Source: Acidobacteriaceae bacterium (GTDB lineage Bacteria > Acidobacteriota > Terriglobia > Terriglobales > Acidobacteriaceae). Taken from it: 8,111 nucleotides of DNA. How positions within the stretch are numbered: the first letter of the stretch is position 1; every line of letters starts with the position of its first letter. This document shows, one piece after another, positions 1 through 7,114 of the stretch. The position numbers and the translations under genes are program-made. The DNA lies in contig PMHC01000288.1 in assembly GCA_003156495.1 (NCBI GenBank), positions 5,387-13,497 on the forward strand. The letters are read 5' to 3'. The notes beneath the pieces are model-generated. The model was not told the origin of the DNA and did not search any database. It was given only the letters and a program-made list of their open reading frames with translations.

Positions 1-2
1 CC

Positions 3-2777
3 AATCCGCTGATGACGGTCTCGCTGATTTCGCCCAGCGGCACCTACGACGATCACTATTTGTCCAACTATGCCTACATCAACATGGTGGACCAGTTGGA
101 GCGCGTACAGGGCGTTGGCCGCGTGGAGGTTCTGGGGGCCGGCCAGTACGCGATGCGTATTTGGGTTAAGCCCGACCAGTTGGCCAAGCTCGGTATCACA
201 GTCGCGCAGATCAGCGAGGCTCTCCAGCAACAGAATGCAATTCACCCCGCCGGGCAGGTTGGCGGCGAACCGATTCAGGGCAATCAGCAATTTACCTATA
301 ACGTACGCTCCGACGGCCGCCTAGTTACTGAAGAGCAATTTGGCGACATCGTGCTGCGCGCTTCGCCCGACGGTCAGATCGTGCGGCTGAAGGATGTGGC
401 CCGCATCGAGTTGGGCGCACAAAAATATAACGTTGTTAGCCGTTTGAACGGCAAACCGACGTCGAGTGTTGCTATCTATCAACTGCCCGGCTCGAATGCT
501 GTCCAAACCAATAAAAATGTGCGTGCGGAACTCGATAAAATCTCCAAGAGTTTTCCGCAAGACCTTAAGTGCGTCGTTTCGCACGATACGACCAAGGCTG
601 TCTCCGCCAGCATTCGCGAGATTATCCTTACGCTGCTAATCGCCCTCGTGCTGGTGATTATCGTCGTCTATCTGTTTTTGCAAAGCTGGCGCGCCACGCT
701 GATTCCCCTGCTGGCCGTGCCGGTCTCGTTGATCGGAACCTTCGTCGTTTTTCCGCTGCTCGGTTTCAGCATCAACACCCTTTCGCTTTTCGGTTTGGTG
801 CTGGCCATCGGCCTGGTGGTTGACGATGCCATCGTCGTTGTCGAGGCCGTGCAACGCCACATCGAAGAGGGCATGACGCCGCATGACGCTTCGGTCCAAG
901 CCATGGACGAAGTCGCCAGCCCGGTGATCGCCATTGCTTTGATTCTGGCGGCTGTCTTTATTCCCACCGCTTTTATCGCCGGCATCAAGGGTCTGCTCTA
1001 CCGTCAGTTCGCTGTTACTATCGCCATCTCGGTACTGTTCTCGGCCTTCAATGCTCTTACCCTCAGCCCCGCGTTGTGCGCGCTGCTGCTCAAACCCAAG
1101 CAAAAGGTCACCGGCCCGCTCGGGCGCTTTTTCGCATGGTTCAACCGCGTCTTCAGTCGCGGTACGGAAAAGTACATCGAAACCTCTTCGCTGTTTATCC
1201 GGCGCTCTTCGATCGCCGGGGTCATTTTAGTCGTGTCCTGCATTGTGGCCTTCCTGGTTGGCGACCGGTTGCCGGTCTCCTTCCTGCCTGAAGAGGATCA
1301 GGGATACATGATGGTCAGCCTGCAGTTGCCCTATGGCGCCTCATTGTCGCGCACCTCCGATGCCTCGCGCCAGGTGGAAAAAGTGCTGATGAATACTCCT
1401 GGCATCGAGTACGTATCGTCGATTGTCGGCTTTAACATGCTGAACACGACGCAAAGCACCTACAATGCCTTCTTCCTGGTCGACTTCAAGGATTGGGAGG
1501 CGCGCAAGAGCCGTAACGAGCGGTACGACATGCTGCGCAAAGCCGTGCTGCAATTGCCCGGTGAAATTCGCGATGGCGTGGCCTTCGGCATTGTGCCTTC
1601 GCCCATTCCCGGCATCGGCACCGCCGGCGGCGTTAACTTCGTGCTCGAAGATCGTTCCGGCAATTTGGGCACCGACTATTTGGCCACGAACACCGATGCC
1701 TTCATGGATGCAATTCGCAAGCGGCCTGAAATTTCCATGGCTGTGACCACTTCTCTACCGCATGTGCCGCAGATCAATGTCGGAGTCGATCGCGCCAAGG
1801 TTATGGAACAGGGCGTCAACCTCAGTGATGTCTATCTGACCATGCAGAGTTTTATGGGCGGCTATATGGTCAACTACTTCAACCGCTTCGGCCGCCAGTG
1901 GCAAACCTATATCGAAGCCGACGAGGGTGCCCGCACCAGCATTGATAACATCGGTCACTTTTACGTTCCGTCGAGCAAGGGCGTGCCGGTTCCGCTCGAC
2001 ACGCTGATCAACATCAAGCACATCACCGGTCCGGAATTTAACTTCCGCTACAACGAGTACAACGCTGCCCAGATTATCGTGACGTCCAACCCTGGCTACA
2101 GTTCCGGTCAGGTGATGGCCGCCCTTGAAGATGTCTTCCATCAGACCATGCCGCACGACATGGGCTACGACTACATGGGCATCAGCTATCAGGAGAAGGA
2201 GGCGCAAAAAGGCACCTCGCCGACGATGACCTACGGCTTTTCGTTCATCTTTGTCTTCCTGATTCTGGCCGCGCAGTACGAAAGTTGGACGCTCCCCTTC
2301 AGCGTGCTGCTGGGCACGCCGGTCGCCTTCCTTGGCGGCTATCTCGCCCTCTGGTCGCGCTCGCTGGAAAATAATACTTATGCGCAGATCGGCATGGTCA
2401 TGCTCATCGGCTTGGCCGCTAAAAACGCGATTCTGATCGTCGAATACGCCAAATCGCAATCGAGTGCGGGCACACCGCTGGTTGAAGCCGCTCTTACCGG
2501 AGCGCGATTAAGACTTCGTCCTATTCTGATGACAGCCTTCGCCTTCATCCTCGGCTGCGTGCCTCTGTGGATCTCCACCGGAGCCGGCGCGCAGGCTCGC
2601 CGCACTCTCGGCACTACCTGCATCGGCGGCATGTTGACGGCTTCGCTGATTGAAATCTTTTTGGTGCCGGTCTTTTACGTTCTGGTTGAACGTTTTTCGC
2701 AGCGGTTCCGCAAACCGTCCGCTTCCACGGCCACGCCTCCTAGCGCGTCCGCCAACCTTCCCGGAGGTGAGCAATGA
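3..2777 (+). CDS. RND multidrug efflux pump, HAE1/AcrB family inner-membrane transporter (5' truncated)
   Basis: Proton-driven pump of a tripartite efflux system, expected to export hydrophobic or amphiphilic compounds from the periplasm and inner membrane through an outer-membrane channel. The frame is open from the left edge, and the ATG at 12 is internal: aligned by eye to AcrB (1049 aa), about 133 N-terminal residues (TM1 and the start of the porter domain) are missing. Numbering from the ATG at 12, the proton-relay residues are all present: D271/D272 in GLVVDDAIVVVE (AcrB D407/D408), K804 in AAKNAILIVE (K940), R834 and T841 in RLRLRPILMT (R971, T978). The order is porter subdomains, TM2-6 (about 200-365), a second periplasmic half (about 420-730), then TM8-12. 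The AcrB glycine-rich switch loop is replaced by a stretch around 473-488 with no glycine after G473. The stop overlaps the next gene's start by four bases (ATGA), so the channel is cotranscribed. The family is certain; the substrate cannot be read from the sequence. Confidence 0.97.
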   Translation, partial: NPLMTVSLISPSGTYDDHYLSNYAYINMVDQLERVQGVGRVEVLGAGQYAMRIWVKPDQLAKLGITVAQISEALQQQNAIHPAGQVGGEPIQGNQQFTYNVRSDGRLVTEEQFGDIVLRASPDGQIVRLKDVARIELGAQKYNVVSRLNGKPTSSVAIYQLPGSNAVQTNKNVRAELDKISKSFPQDLKCVVSHDTTKAVSASIREIILTLLIALVLVIIVVYLFLQSWRATLIPLLAVPVSLIGTFVVFPLLGFSINTLSLFGLVLAIGLVVDDAIVVVEAVQRHIEEGMTPHDASVQAMDEVASPVIAIALILAAVFIPTAFIAGIKGLLYRQFAVTIAISVLFSAFNALTLSPALCALLLKPKQKVTGPLGRFFAWFNRVFSRGTEKYIETSSLFIRRSSIAGVILVVSCIVAFLVGDRLPVSFLPEEDQGYMMVSLQLPYGASLSRTSDASRQVEKVLMNTPGIEYVSSIVGFNMLNTTQSTYNAFFLVDFKDWEARKSRNERYDMLRKAVLQLPGEIRDGVAFGIVPSPIPGIGTAGGVNFVLEDRSGNLGTDYLATNTDAFMDAIRKRPEISMAVTTSLPHVPQINVGVDRAKVMEQGVNLSDVYLTMQSFMGGYMVNYFNRFGRQWQTYIEADEGARTSIDNIGHFYVPSSKGVPVPLDTLINIKHITGPEFNFRYNEYNAAQIIVTSNPGYSSGQVMAALEDVFHQTMPHDMGYDYMGISYQEKEAQKGTSPTMTYGFSFIFVFLILAAQYESWTLPFSVLLGTPVAFLGGYLALWSRSLENNTYAQIGMVMLIGLAAKNAILIVEYAKSQSSAGTPLVEAALTGARLRLRPILMTAFAFILGCVPLWISTGAGAQARRTLGTTCIGGMLTASLIEIFLVPVFYVLVERFSQRFRKPSASTATPPSASANLPGGEQ
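2763..2767 (+). promoter_or_regulatory. Ribosome binding site GGAGG of the outer-membrane factor gene
   Basis: A perfect GGAGG lies inside the last codons of the pump gene, six bases before the ATG at 2774. With the ATGA overlap, this supports translational coupling and fixes the start of the downstream gene. Confidence 0.8.
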
Positions 2778-4210
2778 AGCAATTCACGTTCGCAAAAGTT
2801 TTGATATTGTCGGCGTCCGCGCTTGCTGCTAGCGGGCTTGCTGGATGCCGCGTGGGTCCAAAGTATAGCCGGCCGGATGTGCCGACGGCGCCCGGATTCC
2901 GCGGCGCCGCCGCGCCCGATGCCGCACCGGCTGGCGTCGCGTCCGCTAAAAGTCTCGGCGATGAAAAGTGGTGGGAAGTTTTTGGCGATCCCCAACTGCA
3001 AGAGTTGATCCGCAAAGGCATTGCACAAAACTACGACGTACGTATCGCCGCCGAGCGCGTTATCCAGGCCCGGGCCGCGGTGGGCATCGCTCATGCCGAC
3101 CAACTGCCGTCGTTAAACGGAACCGCATCGTTTAGCAGCGAGCAATATGCGAAAGGCGAAATGGGTTCCAATTCCTCGCCAGTCGAAGAGAATTTTGGGC
3201 GGCTCGGTCTATCGGCGGCCTGGAATCTCGACTTCTGGGGCCGCTACCGCAATGCTACCGAGGCGGCGCGGGCGCAGTTGCTTGGCGTCGAATGGGCTCG
3301 TCGCGCGGTCATCGATTCGGTTATCGCCGAGATCGCAACCGACTACTTCCAACTCCGCTCCATGGATATGCAGATGGGAATCGCCAAGCAAACTCTCGCT
3401 TCGCGCCAGGAGTCGCTCAAGCTAACCAAGACGCTCGAGGCCGGCGGTTCCGACTCCATGCTCGATGTGCGCGAGGCCGAGCAACTGGTCTTTACCTCGC
3501 AGGCGCAGATTACCGATCTCGAACGGCAGATCGAGCAGCAGGAGGACACCATCTGCACGCTGCTGGGCGAAACGCCGCACGCGATTGTGCGTGGCGCCAG
3601 CATCGATCAGCAGCCGCCCATGCCGACGATTCCTACCGGCTTGCCCTCGGAACTACTCGAACGCCGTCCTGACATTCGCGAGGCTGAGGCTACGCTGATC
3701 GCCGCCAATGCCGAAATCGGCGTGGCCCGCTCGGCGTACTTTCCGCAAATCGCGCTTACCGGTTCGTCGGGTACTGATTCCAATGCTCTGTCGCGCCTCT
3801 TTACCAGCCCCAGCTATGTGTGGAATTACGGCCCCAGTCTCAGCGTGCCGATCTTCGACGCCAGCCGTATTCGCAACAACGTCAAGAGTACCGAGTCTCA
3901 ACAGCGACAGGCAGTGCTGACCTATCAGCAGACAATCGCCAGCGCCTTTCGCGATGTCTCCAAAGCATTGGTCGCCTACCGTAAGTATCGCGACTATCGC
4001 GAGCAGGAAGAAAAAATTGTCGCTTCAGCCGAAGATGCGCTGCATCTGGCGCGCGTTCGCTACGAGCATGGCCAGTCTTCTTATCTTGAAGTGCTGACCA
4101 ACGACCGTACTTATCTGGCGGCGCAACTCGACCTGACCGCGGCCAAAGAGAATGAGCTGCTCTCGTTGGTGCAGATCTACAACGCACTGGGCGGCGGTTG
4201 GCAACAATAA
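2774..4210 (+). CDS. Efflux outer-membrane lipoprotein, NodT/OprM (TolC-like) family
   Basis: Outer-membrane channel of the tripartite pump, normally a trimer forming a beta-barrel and periplasmic alpha-helical tunnel. The 478-aa length is usual for the family. The N terminus is a lipoprotein signal: K8, a hydrophobic stretch at 9-22, then a lipobox LAGC with the acylated cysteine at C25. It is followed by the family signature CRVGPKYSRP. Two efflux repeats are visible. The first begins at KWWEVFGDPQLQELI (about 65-79). The second contains LPSELLERRPDIREAEA and the conserved ANAEIGVARSAYFPQI that starts the second helical hairpin. The start is set by a strong GGAGG six bases upstream and the four-base overlap with the pump gene. 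It almost certainly works with that pump and an unseen adaptor. No frameshift or missing conserved block is visible. Confidence 0.96.
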   Translation: MKQFTFAKVLILSASALAASGLAGCRVGPKYSRPDVPTAPGFRGAAAPDAAPAGVASAKSLGDEKWWEVFGDPQLQELIRKGIAQNYDVRIAAERVIQARAAVGIAHADQLPSLNGTASFSSEQYAKGEMGSNSSPVEENFGRLGLSAAWNLDFWGRYRNATEAARAQLLGVEWARRAVIDSVIAEIATDYFQLRSMDMQMGIAKQTLASRQESLKLTKTLEAGGSDSMLDVREAEQLVFTSQAQITDLERQIEQQEDTICTLLGETPHAIVRGASIDQQPPMPTIPTGLPSELLERRPDIREAEATLIAANAEIGVARSAYFPQIALTGSSGTDSNALSRLFTSPSYVWNYGPSLSVPIFDASRIRNNVKSTESQQRQAVLTYQQTIASAFRDVSKALVAYRKYRDYREQEEKIVASAEDALHLARVRYEHGQSSYLEVLTNDRTYLAAQLDLTAAKENELLSLVQIYNALGGGWQQ

Positions 4211-4211
4211 C

Positions 4212-4258
4212 TTGAACGACGCCGAAGGCTTTCTTCACGGAAAGCCTTCGGCGTTCAA
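4212..4258 (+). terminator. Strong hairpin at the end of the efflux operon, terminator-like
   Basis: A perfect 14-bp stem (4220-4233 with 4240-4253) encloses a six-base loop. After a three-base bulge it extends through TTGAA (4212-4216) pairing with TTCAA (4254-4258). It starts two bases after the outer-membrane factor stop. No U-run follows (TCTTACG), so it is not a canonical intrinsic terminator. It may still stop or protect the mRNA 3' end, possibly from both directions because the flanking genes converge. Confidence 0.6.
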
Positions 4259-4312
4259 TCTTACGCAAACTAACTAGGAATTCTCTATCGTGAACGGGTC
4301 ATAACCATATCT

Positions 4313-4339
4313 TGACGCTGCCTTCGAGGGCACGCGTCA
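4313..4339 (-). terminator. Second intergenic hairpin, possibly the 3' end of the MFS transcript
   Basis: TGACGCTGCCT (4313-4323) pairs with GGGCA (4328-4332) and GCGTCA (4334-4339) around a TCGA tetraloop, with one bulged C and one G-T pair. It lies about 70 bases beyond the stop of the minus-strand MFS gene. No U-run follows on either strand. The role as a terminator or mRNA-stabilising structure is inferred from position only. Confidence 0.35.
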
Positions 4340-4407
4340 GCGGCGTCGACTTGAGTGAAGGGGCTTCGAGGTACACCATTTCTGGAAGCTCTCTAGGTAA
4401 AAATGCT

Positions 4408-5640
4408 TTAGGCGTCGCGCTCGACGAACTGCCGCGCAACGTACGCACTGGCGGGTTCGACCTCTTTTTTAGCGCGCCAGAAGCTCATGGCGATGGCCGC
4501 CGTCAAAATCTGCGCCAGCGCAATCAGCGCCACGCAGCCGCCCCAACCGAAGCGGTTCCAGAAAAAGCCGGGAACTGCCGCGCCAAAGCTGCCGCCGAGA
4601 TAGTAAGCCGTTACGTAGAGACCGACGGCGGCGGCCTTGGCCTCATGCGCCGCCTTGCCGATATAGGAACTGGCCGAAGACTGCCCGATAAAGATTCCGG
4701 TGCAGAAGATCGCCAGCCCCGTCATTACGACCGGCACAAAAGGAATCAGCGTCAGCAGTACGCCGCCAAGAGAGATCAGAATCGCCAGCGTGAAGGCGCG
4801 GCGTTGGCCCTGGCGGTCAATGAAGCGGCCGGCCAGCGGCGTGAATGCCGCACCGGCAAGATAGACCATGAAAACGCGGCCCAGGGCGGCCGGCCTCATA
4901 TAGAAGGGCTTGGCTGCCAGCAGAAAATTGACGTAGGTAAAAATGCCGAGCAATGAAAACAGAACGCAGAAACCGGCCGCATAGGTAGCCAGCAGTTGCT
5001 TATTGCTCAGATGGCCGATCATCGTTTTGACCATGCCCTTCACGCGCGCCGAGCGATGCCGTTCGACCGGCAGCAGACGCCAAATCAGCAGCGCGCCTGC
5101 CAGGTTCATCAGGCCCAGCACGACAAAAGAGATGCGCCAATTGCCGTAATCGGTGACATAGGCGGCCAACATGCGGCCCACAAAGCCGCCGCTGACCGTT
5201 CCGCTGACGTAGGCAGACATGACGACCCCGGCGCCGTGCGGCCACTCCTCATTGATGTAGGTGACGGTCAGCGCAAAGACGCCTGGCGTGAAAATGCCTA
5301 CCAGGAAGCGCCAAAAAAGTAACTGCGTAAAGCTGGTGGCGGTGGCCGCCAGCGCCGTTGGCAGCGCTAGCAGCAGCGCGGAAAGAACAATCAGCCGCTT
5401 GCGCCCCCATCGGTCAGAAAGCGTTCCGACGAACGGCGCGGCCAGCGCCACGGCGATCGTCGAAAGGCTGATCAGCAAACTGATCTGTCCCGGAGTCTTC
5501 TGAAAGCTGCGGGCGAGTTCGGGCAGCATCGGTTGGGGAGCATAAAGTCCTAGAAAAGCGCAAAAGCCAGCAATCACAACCGCGGCCGTCCGCTGGCCAT
5601 TTGTATCAGGCTGCGCTTCAGCTTTACTTTCTATCTCCAT
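4408..5640 (-). CDS. MFS transporter, YnfM-like 12-TM exporter
   Basis: Inner-membrane major facilitator superfamily carrier, probably a proton-coupled drug or metabolite exporter. At 410 aa it has the usual length, with twelve hydrophobic segments in two halves. MFS motif A is clear in the TM2-TM3 loop as GTLSDRWGRKR (72-82), and a weaker copy GRFIDRQGQRR (271-281) marks the second half. A motif-C-like SGTVSGGFVG sits in TM5 (146-155). The segments LYAPQPMLPEL, DYGNWRISF and LYVTAYYLGGSFG resemble, from memory, the E. coli YnfM subfamily. The divergent LysR neighbour reproduces the E. coli ynfL/ynfM arrangement. The ATG at 5640 has only a weak purine stretch (TTGAG) before it, but the N terminus is the normal distance from TM1. 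It is probably controlled by the adjacent regulator. The substrate is unknown. Confidence 0.93.
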   Translation of the reverse strand: MEIESKAEAQPDTNGQRTAAVVIAGFCAFLGLYAPQPMLPELARSFQKTPGQISLLISLSTIAVALAAPFVGTLSDRWGRKRLIVLSALLLALPTALAATATSFTQLLFWRFLVGIFTPGVFALTVTYINEEWPHGAGVVMSAYVSGTVSGGFVGRMLAAYVTDYGNWRISFVVLGLMNLAGALLIWRLLPVERHRSARVKGMVKTMIGHLSNKQLLATYAAGFCVLFSLLGIFTYVNFLLAAKPFYMRPAALGRVFMVYLAGAAFTPLAGRFIDRQGQRRAFTLAILISLGGVLLTLIPFVPVVMTGLAIFCTGIFIGQSSASSYIGKAAHEAKAAAVGLYVTAYYLGGSFGAAVPGFFWNRFGWGGCVALIALAQILTAAIAMSFWRAKKEVEPASAYVARQFVERDA

Positions 5641-5649
5641 TACTCAATT

Positions 5650-5677
5650 TTGCGCCGCGAAGAATAATCTGTAAAAT
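5650..5677 (+). promoter_or_regulatory. Candidate promoter of the LysR gene
   Basis: TTGCGC (5650-5655) and TAAAAT (5672-5677) are separated by 16 bases. The -10 matches consensus at five of six positions, the -35 at three. It would give a leader of roughly 27 bases and interleaves with the divergent MFS promoter, so one bound regulator could affect both. Confidence 0.3.
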
Positions 5678-5688
5678 ATATCAAACAA
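5661..5688 (-). promoter_or_regulatory. Candidate promoter of the MFS gene
   Basis: Read on the minus strand, TTGTTT (5683-5688) and TATTCT (5661-5666) are separated by 16 bases and point toward the ATG at 5640. Each matches the sigma-70 consensus at four of six positions. The -35 lies within the inverted repeat at 5674-5703. This is a consensus match only. Confidence 0.35.
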
Positions 5689-5703
5689 GCGGTTTTTATA
5701 TTT
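5674..5703. promoter_or_regulatory. Candidate LysR operator: AT-rich inverted repeat
   Basis: AAATATA (5674-5680) and TATATTT (5697-5703) form a 7-bp inverted repeat with a 16-base spacer, located between the divergent start codons. LysR-type regulators usually bind imperfect AT-rich dyads in such gaps, often overlapping their own promoter. The region is AT-rich, so a chance dyad is possible. Confidence 0.4.
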
Positions 5704-5710
5704 CATATAT

Positions 5711-6649
5711 ATGATTGAGCTCCGACTCTATCGCTACTTCATCACGTTGGCCGAGACGCTGCACTTTGGCCGCGCGGCGGCGATCCATGGCATTGCGCAG
5801 CCGCCCTTCAGCCAGCAGATTCAAAAGTTGGAGCGAGAGCTGGGGACGCCTCTGCTGCGGCGCAATAATCGCCACGTAGAACTGACCGCGGCGGGCCAAG
5901 TCTTTCTCATCGAGGCCAGAAGCACGCTGGCCGCGGCCGAACGCGCCGAGCGCGCCGTCCGTCTGGCCGGCGAGGGACGCACCGGGCGCATCGCCATTGG
6001 CATGATCAGCTCGGCTTCGTACGAGGACATGATCTCGGAGATCGTGCGACGCATGGGGCAGCGCTTTCCGGGCGTGGACATCGCCTTGCTGGAGATGACG
6101 ACACCGCGGCAACTGCAGGCGCTTAAAAGCGGCGAAGTGCAGATCGGCTTTGTGCGACCGCCGATCTTCGAAGCCGTTTTCGCCACCCGCAGCGTTCGGC
6201 GCGAGCCGTTGCTGCTGGCGCTGCCCGTCTCGCATCCGCTGGCCCAGGAAGAGGTGATTGCGCTGCATCGGCTGGCCCGCGATCCGTGGGTCATGATGCC
6301 CTCCGATATGGGACTGGGTTTTTACGAACAGGTTATCGGCGTCTGTCAAAACGCGGGTTTCACGCCGGAAGCGCACCAGGTAGCCACGCAGATTCATACG
6401 ATGATCTCGCTGGTGGCGGCCGGCCTTGGCGTTACGCTGGTTCCGGCCTCGGTCAGCAGCTTGCGCCGCGCCGGCGTGGTCTATCGCCCGCTCAAAGACA
6501 GGCCGGAGCCGGTGGAAACGATCGCGGTCTGGATGCCATCGCGCAGCTCGCCGCTGCTGGAAAATCTGTTGGAGATTGTTAGCGAGGTTGCGGCTGAAAC
6601 CGAGAATGCCGAGATCCATAGCGGAGCAGCGCTTGCGACAGCCAAGTAA
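5711..6649 (+). CDS. LysR-family transcriptional regulator (YnfL-like position)
   Basis: DNA-binding transcription factor of 312 aa, typical for LysR. The N terminus MIELRLYRYF begins the winged helix-turn-helix. The recognition HTH spans about residues 18-37 (HFGRAAAIHGIAQPPFSQQI), followed by the family-typical QKLERELGTPLLRR and ELTAAG. A linker helix rich in A/E/R (about 64-90) leads to the two-lobed periplasmic-binding-like effector domain starting at GRIAIG (about 92), which shows GLGVTLVPAS near 235. It most likely autoregulates and controls the divergent MFS exporter 70 bases away, switching in response to a small-molecule ligand I cannot identify. No Shine-Dalgarno sequence precedes the ATG (upstream is TTTCATATAT), so initiation may be weak. 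The start is supported by the normal family N terminus. Confidence 0.93.
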   Translation: MIELRLYRYFITLAETLHFGRAAAIHGIAQPPFSQQIQKLERELGTPLLRRNNRHVELTAAGQVFLIEARSTLAAAERAERAVRLAGEGRTGRIAIGMISSASYEDMISEIVRRMGQRFPGVDIALLEMTTPRQLQALKSGEVQIGFVRPPIFEAVFATRSVRREPLLLALPVSHPLAQEEVIALHRLARDPWVMMPSDMGLGFYEQVIGVCQNAGFTPEAHQVATQIHTMISLVAAGLGVTLVPASVSSLRRAGVVYRPLKDRPEPVETIAVWMPSRSSPLLENLLEIVSEVAAETENAEIHSGAALATAK

Positions 6650-6725
6650 TCTGCCAATTCCTGCGGCATGATCCATCAGAAAACTGATTTGGCGGTTCGG
6701 TAGAATCGAAACTGCACAGTCAGAA

Positions 6726-7112
6726 CTACGGCCGTGATTCCTTGTACGCGCGTACAAATTCCTGAATTCTCTTTTTAGTGAACGGCGAGGCGGTAAACCC
6801 GCCGAGTATTAATTGGGCCGTCTCAGGCTTCATGTCGGCACGCATCTTCGCTCGTCCAACTTTGATGTGGTCTTCGAGCGTGTCGCAGTTGATCAGGTCT
6901 GAGAGGTTGTAAGCGACACAGGTAGCCCACTTAAGAAATGGGTGTTCTCCACCATGCAAAATGACAGTTTGATCTTTGCTTCCCTTGAGAGATGTGAGAC
7001 TAACTACCAACATCAATCTATCAGCGTTCGGGTCGGTAGCGATAATCCAGAGGTGAGCCGTTTGATTCTCAGACAAAGGAAAGAGGTAAGTCTGTCCTGC
7101 GGCAAAGTTCAC
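6726..7112 (-). CDS. Uncharacterised 128-aa protein, putative toxin of a Panacea-type module
   Basis: I do not recognise a named family. The start is a GTG at 7112 with GAGGG seven bases upstream; an in-frame stop six codons further up excludes a longer form. The N-terminal half looks beta-rich: GQTYLFPLSE, then HLWIIATDP (20-28), LMLVVSLTSLKGSKDQTVIL (33-52) and GEHPFL (55-60). The C-terminal half is helical and basic (about 70-125), ending FTKKRIQEFVRAYKE. There is no signal peptide or membrane helix. The alternating strands with a conserved-looking HLW, D-T and HPF pattern recall a small SH3-like barrel such as PemK/MazF, but this is impression, not a match. It follows the Panacea antitoxin candidate by two bases, so it is cotranscribed and translationally coupled. 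Panacea domains are known to neutralise diverse cognate toxins, which makes a toxin role likely but unproven. G+C is low compared with the neighbouring LysR gene. Confidence 0.75.
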   Translation of the reverse strand: MNFAAGQTYLFPLSENQTAHLWIIATDPNADRLMLVVSLTSLKGSKDQTVILHGGEHPFLKWATCVAYNLSDLINCDTLEDHIKVGRAKMRADMKPETAQLILGGFTASPFTKKRIQEFVRAYKESRP

Positions 7113-7114
7113 CT

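Noticed and set aside
636..1103. 155-codon open frame on the minus strand inside the RND pump gene
   Set aside because: It is antisense to a strongly conserved membrane domain and its product is a low-complexity, D/Q/R/H-rich sequence typical of a shadow frame.
1755..2459. 234-codon open frame on the minus strand inside the RND pump gene
   Set aside because: It lies entirely opposite conserved pump codons, shows no domain, and has the composition of an antisense shadow.
4312..4956. 214-codon open frame on the plus strand opposite the end of the MFS gene
   Set aside because: The product is a charged, repetitive-looking sequence with no domain; the opposite strand carries the real MFS helices.
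6675..6688. ATCAG-AAAA-CTGAT hairpin between the LysR and toxin-candidate genes
   Set aside because: The stem is only five base pairs and no T-run follows on either strand, so it does not support a terminator call.
5696..6757. 353-codon open frame on the minus strand opposite the LysR gene
   Set aside because: It is rich in R, H, Q and A with no recognisable motif and covers the whole LysR gene, whose family match is unambiguous.
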